8,373 nt of DNA from an uncultured Collinsella sp. (GTDB taxonomy: Bacteria; Actinomycetota; Coriobacteriia; Coriobacteriales; Coriobacteriaceae): contig CAADVJ010000030.1 in the NCBI GenBank assembly GCA_900752475.1, forward strand, positions 1 through 8,373, written 5' to 3'. A program made the translations under genes and the position numbers. The stretch's first letter is position 1; each line of letters opens with the position of its first letter. Shown here piece by piece: positions 5,276-8,373 of the stretch. The notes beneath the pieces were generated by a model. That model saw nothing but the letters and a program-made list of their open reading frames with translations, searched no databases and was not told where the DNA came from.

Positions 5276-6718
5276 CTACTGCGCGTCCGCCATAGTGTCG
5301 GCGAGCTCCTTGTACCAGAGTGCCGACTGCTTGATGTAGCGTTTTTGCGTGTCGAAGTCGATGTAGAACAGGCCGTAGCGCTTGTTATAGCCATTGGCCC
5401 ACGAGAACTGGTCCTGCAGGCTCCAGATAAAGTAGCCCTGGACGTCGACGCCCTCGGCACGCGCCTGGAGCACCTTCTCCATGTGCTGGTCGACAAAGTC
5501 GATGCGCTCGGGATCGGCGACGATGCCGTTTGCGTCGGGCTCGGGGTCCTTGTGGCCCAGGCCGTTTTCGGTGATATAGATGACGGGGAGGTTGGGATAG
5601 GTGGCGCTGATGTGCTTGAGCGTGTCGTAGAGGCCTTGCGGGTAGATGAGCCAATCCCAGTCGGTGGTGGGGATACCCGGCATATCGACCTGCTGCCCGA
5701 CGCCCTTAAACTTAAAGCACGAGGTGCCCTTGTCTCCGGTGCCGTTAAAGCTGTTGGTGGACTCGCCATCGTAGGCGGCGATAAACGCCGACTGATAGTA
5801 GTTGAGGCCGAACATATCGTTGCGGGGCGCCGCCTTGGCGAGCTCCTCCATGTCGCTGTCCTCAACCGTAAGCGTGGCGTTGTTGGCACGCAGAATCTCG
5901 TTGATGAGTGAGAGGGTGCGCGCGGAGTAGTGACCCAGGAAGGCGCCGTCCATGATGAAGTCGGTGTAGAAGGCGTTGTACAGGTCGGCGGCGTGCTGGT
6001 CGGCGGGCGAGTCTGTGGCAGGATATGCCGGCGTCAGGACGTTGACCATGCCAATGCGTCCGCCCAGGTGCTCGGTCTCGTCAAGATCCTTATACAGGTT
6101 GACGGCGCGGGCGTGGGCAACGAGCTCGTTGTGCTGGCTCTGGATGCCGCTCGTCACATCAAAGTGATGGTTGGGCGGGAAGTTGCCTTGGATGTATTGG
6201 GAGTGCGAGAGGCTGATGAGCTCGTTGATGGTGAACCAATTCTTGACCTCGCGGAACTCGCGGAAGCAGAACTCGGCATAGCGCACATAGGCGTCGACGG
6301 TCTTGCGGTTGAGCCAGTCGCCCTGGTTGAACAGGGCGGCGGGGGAGTCAAAGTGATGCAGGGACACATAGGGCTCGACGCCATACTTTTTGCAGCAGGC
6401 GAACAGCTCGTGGTAGTGCTTAACGCCCTCGGCGAGGGGCTCGGCATCGTCGCCGTTGGGGAAGATGCGGGTCCAGGCGATGGACACACGGATGGCGTTG
6501 AGTCCATGCTCGGCAGAAAGGCGGATATCCTCCTCGTAGCGGTTGTAGAAATCACTGGCCGGGTCGGGCAAAAAGCGACCCTGGGCGACAAGGTAATCGT
6601 CCCACATGGTCTTACCCTTGCCTGCCACCTTCGTGGAACCTTCCGTTTGGTACGCGGCGGTTGCGGCGCCCCAAACAAAGCCCTTCGGCAGCTGCTGTAC
6701 GCGGTTTAGCAAAGACAT
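5276..6718 (-). CDS. lacG: 6-phospho-beta-galactosidase, glycoside hydrolase family 1
   Basis: A 480-residue cytoplasmic enzyme that would hydrolyse the 6-phospho-beta-galactoside delivered by the PTS, for example lactose-6-phosphate to glucose and galactose-6-phosphate. It follows the GH1 fold from LPKGFVWGAATAAYQTEG onward. Counting from the Met at 6718, the acid/base is Glu166 (FTINEL) and the nucleophile Glu384 (YITENG). The loop SWANGYNKRYGLFY supplies the phosphate-binding Ser439, Lys446 and Tyr448 of phospho-GH1 enzymes. Trp440 after that serine is the residue known in LacG and absent from typical 6-phospho-beta-glucosidases, which favours galactoside specificity. Long stretches such as TTDWDWLIYPQGLYD also resemble LacG. 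GAGAGGG lies 9 bases before ATG 6718 but only 3 before the alternative ATG at 6724. It is the first gene of the operon with lacE and is divergent from the second lacI gene. Confidence 0.92.
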   Translation of the reverse strand: MSLLNRVQQLPKGFVWGAATAAYQTEGSTKVAGKGKTMWDDYLVAQGRFLPDPASDFYNRYEEDIRLSAEHGLNAIRVSIAWTRIFPNGDDAEPLAEGVKHYHELFACCKKYGVEPYVSLHHFDSPAALFNQGDWLNRKTVDAYVRYAEFCFREFREVKNWFTINELISLSHSQYIQGNFPPNHHFDVTSGIQSQHNELVAHARAVNLYKDLDETEHLGGRIGMVNVLTPAYPATDSPADQHAADLYNAFYTDFIMDGAFLGHYSARTLSLINEILRANNATLTVEDSDMEELAKAAPRNDMFGLNYYQSAFIAAYDGESTNSFNGTGDKGTSCFKFKGVGQQVDMPGIPTTDWDWLIYPQGLYDTLKHISATYPNLPVIYITENGLGHKDPEPDANGIVADPERIDFVDQHMEKVLQARAEGVDVQGYFIWSLQDQFSWANGYNKRYGLFYIDFDTQKRYIKQSALWYKELADTMADAQ

Positions 6719-6836
6719 ATGCATACACCCTCTCGTCTCGCTGTTCGATATTGTGCGTTTGCGCTCAGGAGGCTCCCTGGTTAGCGTTCAGCGGTGAAAA
6801 AGCCCGATAAACACTATCTTAAAATGATTAGAACCA

Positions 6837-6877
6837 AAATGAGTACGTGAACATTTGACAATGAGCACGTTAACATC
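6837..6877. promoter_or_regulatory. Tandem LacI-type operators upstream of lacG
   Basis: Two imperfect palindromes share the left half TGAG(T/C)AC followed by GT: site O1 at 6837-6856 (AAATGAGTAC/GTGAACATTT) and site O2 at 6860-6877 (AATGAGCAC/GTTAACATC). Their centres are 22 bp apart. They lie 119-159 bases upstream of the chosen lacG start and on the far side of the divergent regulator's promoter. A third match lies at that regulator's own start (6992-7009). They are probably bound by the adjacent LacI protein to repress lacG-lacE. The rest of 6719-6836 is AT-richer, with possible but unconvincing leftward promoter elements. Confidence 0.7.
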
Positions 6878-6930
6878 CGGCTGGGATGTATAGAAACAAA
6901 ACAACTTCAAACAGCCGCGAACGGTTGTAT

Positions 6931-6981
6931 TTGTTCGGTAAGCGGTTTTGATTGACAGAAGTTTTCATGTTGTGGTATATG
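6931..6981 (+). promoter_or_regulatory. Promoter of second lacI gene with upstream 17-bp box
   Basis: A consensus -35 TTGACA (6952-6957) is followed after 18 bases by TATATG (6976-6981), preceded by TGG, which makes an extended -10. Transcription would start near 6988. The box TTGTTCGGTAAGCGGTT (6931-6947) ends 4 bases before the -35, the same position as its counterpart at the first lacI promoter (2067-2083). Confidence 0.65.
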
Positions 6982-6991
6982 GCTCGGGTAT

Positions 6992-7009
6992 CATGAGCAC
7001 GTTATCAAT
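6992..7009 (+). promoter_or_regulatory. Autoregulatory LacI-type operator at the second lacI transcription start
   Basis: TGAGCAC/GTTATCA (6994-7007), with central CG, has the same left half as site O2 upstream of lacG. It falls just after the predicted start point near 6988 and before the coding start at 7060, so a bound repressor would block its own gene. With O1 and O2 about 125-155 bp away, looping between the sites is possible. Confidence 0.6.
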
Positions 7010-7059
7010 GTATGTACGATGCGCCATGGGCGCGGGGAATAGTTGGGAAGCAGGTTAGC

Positions 7060-8097
7060 GTGGAAGGCATGGCTCAGCAGACAAGGAATGGTCATTCGGC
7101 GAGCGCGGCAGAAGTTGCGGCGCTCGCTGGCGTGAGCCGCCAGACTGTGTCTCGCGTGGTCAACGGTATGCCCAACGTGACGGAAAAGACGCGCAAGCGT
7201 GTGCTGGCCGCCATGGAAGAGCTGGGCTTTCGTCCCAATTTTGCTGGAGCGGCGTTGCGCGGCAGGTCGTATCGTTCTATTGGCCTGTGCATGTACAACA
7301 TCACACGTGTCGGTAACCTGGCGACGCTCGAGGGTATCATGCAAGCGGCGCGCGAGCACGATTTTGCCGTCACTATGATCGAGATGGGCGGCGACAAGCC
7401 CTATACACTTGCCGATGCCTCGCGCCGCATGGTCGAGCGACCCGTCGACGGCATGATTCTCAACATGAACCGCATGGCTCCCGATTTTGAGGAGTTTGTT
7501 CCCCAGCCGGGAGTGCGAACGGTCATCCTGTCCATGTATGCGCATCCGCGCTGCACGACGATCGACTCCGACCAGTATGGTTCGTGCGAGCTGTTGACCA
7601 ATTATCTGCTGGAACATGGTCACTCGAATATGCGGTTTGTGGCGGGTCCGGAAAGCTCGATTTCCTCGCGTTTTCGTGAGGCCGGTTGGCGCGATACGCT
7701 GGGTCGTGCTCATGTCGATGCCGCTCCGATGCTGCGTGGCGATTGGAGTGCGGACAGTGGGTACGCCATGGGCGAGCGGATTGCGGCCGAGGTGCTTGCC
7801 GGCGGGTCGCAGGCGCCGACTGCCGTGCTTGCGGCAAATGACCAGATGGCGCTGGGCGTTATCGCCGCGCTCGAGAACGCGGGCCTGTCCGTGCCCGACG
7901 ACGTGAGCGTGGTTGGTATCGACGACGCACTCGAGGGACTTGTTCCTCACAATCGGCTGACGACGCTGCGATTTGATTTGCGCGGTGTCGGTAAGCTTGC
8001 GTTTGAGGCGGCGATTGGAGAGAGCTCGTCTATCGAGGCGATTCATGTGCCGAGTACGCTGGTCGAACGCTCGACTGTTAGGGACATACGGGGTTAG
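7060..8097 (+). CDS. LacI-family transcriptional regulator of the lacG-lacE operon
   Basis: A 345-residue repressor. The helix-turn-helix (about 15-35) reads AAEVAALAGVSRQTVSRVVN; Arg27 and Gln28 occupy the specificity positions of LacI Tyr17 and Gln18, and Leu66 is the hinge leucine. The effector-binding domain has GDWSADSGYAMG, AVLAANDQMALGVIAALENAG and VVGIDDALEG. It is divergent from lacG, with operators on the lacG side (6837-6877) and at its own start (6992-7009), so it probably controls both. The inducer is likely a phosphorylated or free galactoside, by inference from context. The start chosen is GTG at 7060, with GGGAAG 9 bases upstream; ATG at 7069 is also possible. An upstream ATG at 7012 lacks a ribosome site and abuts the operator. 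It is a diverged paralogue of the regulator at 2156-3166, and both have GTG followed three codons later by ATG. Confidence 0.92.
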   Translation: MEGMAQQTRNGHSASAAEVAALAGVSRQTVSRVVNGMPNVTEKTRKRVLAAMEELGFRPNFAGAALRGRSYRSIGLCMYNITRVGNLATLEGIMQAAREHDFAVTMIEMGGDKPYTLADASRRMVERPVDGMILNMNRMAPDFEEFVPQPGVRTVILSMYAHPRCTTIDSDQYGSCELLTNYLLEHGHSNMRFVAGPESSISSRFREAGWRDTLGRAHVDAAPMLRGDWSADSGYAMGERIAAEVLAGGSQAPTAVLAANDQMALGVIAALENAGLSVPDDVSVVGIDDALEGLVPHNRLTTLRFDLRGVGKLAFEAAIGESSSIEAIHVPSTLVERSTVRDIRG

Positions 8098-8116
8098 GTC
8101 CTACTCCGTTTGTCTC

Positions 8117-8163
8117 GATTTGTAACAGGTAGACGGTCAAAAGCGGGCTACGTGTTACAGATT
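8117..8163. repeat. 47-nt palindromic intergenic repeat, copy 2
   Basis: Arms GATTTGTAACA (8117-8127) and TGTTACAGATT (8153-8163) pair fully in a rightward RNA if two G-U pairs are allowed. The stem continues inward with GTAG/CTAC. The centre keeps AAAAGCGGGCTA, a variant of the other copies. GTTTGTCTC precedes the left arm as in copy 3, but the matching right extension is missing. It starts 20 bases after the stop of the second lacI gene. Confidence 0.75.
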
Positions 8164-8188
8164 TAGCTTCTTCGGAAAGAGCAATCCT

Positions 8189-8253
8189 GTTCGTCTCAAT
8201 CTGTAACAGCTAGGACCAAAAAACTCGGCTAGATGTTACAGATCGAGACAAAC
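8189..8253. repeat. 47-nt palindromic intergenic repeat, copy 3, with extended arms
   Basis: The core at 8198-8244 has arms AATCTGTAACA and TGTTACAGATC. The palindrome extends outward with GTTCGTCTC (8189-8197) and GAGACAAAC (8245-8253), giving near 20-bp arms, and inward with CTAG/CTAG. The centre ACTCGGCTAGA is shared with copy 1. Core starts of copies 2 and 3 are 81 bases apart, forming a tandem pair in the gap after the second lacI gene. Confidence 0.8.
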
Positions 8254-8269
8254 GGCTCCCGACCAGCCC

Positions 8270-8318
8270 AAAAACAAAAAGACCGGGGGCGGCGCGCCGT
8301 GTGACGTGCCGCCCCCGG
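8270..8318 (-). terminator. Rho-independent terminator for a leftward gene beyond the window
   Basis: CCGGGGGCGGC (8283-8293) and GCCGCCCCCGG (8308-8318) form a perfect 11-bp stem, extendable to 14 with one G-U pair. On the minus strand it is followed by CTTTTTGTTTTTGG, a clear T-run. There is no T-run rightward. It therefore ends a leftward transcript entering from the right edge, convergent with the second lacI gene. Between it and the edge (8319-8373) I see no supportable gene. Confidence 0.85.
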
Positions 8319-8373
8319 CTGAGAAATGGGGACAGGGTGTGTGAGCGGGCAACCCCGCCAGCCACTAGTCCAG

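Noticed and set aside
3271..5295. A 674-codon open frame on the plus strand opposite lacE
   Set aside because: Its product is low-complexity and Gly/Asp/Gln-rich with no recognisable domain. It is the antisense shadow of a GC-rich permease gene whose family motifs are clear on the other strand, and it overlaps the lacE terminator.
5276..6718. Naming the GH1 enzyme as 6-phospho-beta-glucosidase (bglA)
   Set aside because: The SWANGYNKRY loop with Trp after the phosphate-binding serine and long LacG-like stretches favour 6-phospho-beta-galactosidase. Dual activity cannot be excluded.
7012..7059. Upstream ATG start for the second lacI gene at 7012
   Set aside because: It has no ribosome-binding sequence and abuts the operator next to the transcription start. 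The extra 16 residues do not belong to the conserved helix-turn-helix.
8117..8253. CRISPR-like array after the second lacI gene
   Set aside because: There are only two diverged palindromic copies, with no uniform spacers and no cas genes. They fit an interspersed palindromic repeat.
8365..8373. Last codons of a leftward gene (Leu-Asp-stop) at the right edge
   Set aside because: The terminator implies such a gene, but three codons are too few to support a coding call.

Overview
The window looks like chromosomal DNA of a gut actinobacterium of the Coriobacteriia, with Collinsella as my best guess. That guess rests on the GC-rich but not extreme base composition, the lactose-type phosphotransferase (PTS) genes paired with LacI regulators, GTG starts behind GGAG-like ribosome sites, and the style of the intergenic repeats. 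No rRNA, tRNA or marker gene is present to confirm it.

Layout from left to right. (1) An IS110-family insertion sequence (about 1-1450) carries one transposase gene (120-1241) and a roughly 190-nt 3' non-coding segment (1250-1441) that is closed by nested perfect inverted repeats and may encode the element's guide (bridge/seeker) RNA. (2) A PTS EIIC gene on the minus strand (start at 1880) is cut off after about 129 codons, next to a perfect 14-bp stem-loop and the end of the IS. (3) Tandem LacI-type operators (1984-2027) separate this remnant from a divergent LacI-family regulator (2156-3166). (4) A shared bidirectional terminator (3262-3307) separates that regulator from a two-gene minus-strand operon: lacG-like 6-phospho-beta-galactosidase (5276-6718), then lacE-like EIICB permease (3340-5100). 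(5) A 340-base regulatory region with three operators and a promoter precedes a second, divergent LacI regulator (7060-8097). (6) The right edge holds two copies of a 47-nt palindromic repeat (a third lies after the first regulator) and a terminator for a leftward gene beyond the window.

The intact operon would import a beta-galactoside such as lactose as its 6-phosphate (LacE) and hydrolyse it in the cytoplasm (LacG). The adjacent LacI protein presumably represses it through the tandem operators and itself through an operator at its own transcription start. No EIIA (LacF) or tagatose-6-phosphate gene is present, so these must be supplied from elsewhere.

The two halves of the window are variants of one design: a divergent LacI gene, tandem operators 22-23 bp apart, and a leftward EIIC-containing transport unit. 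The left copy has lost most of its permease. The most unusual signals are the structured region downstream of the IS110 transposase, the paired divergence of operator bases and DNA-recognition residues between the two regulators, a 17-bp box shared by both regulator promoters, and the palindromic repeat family.
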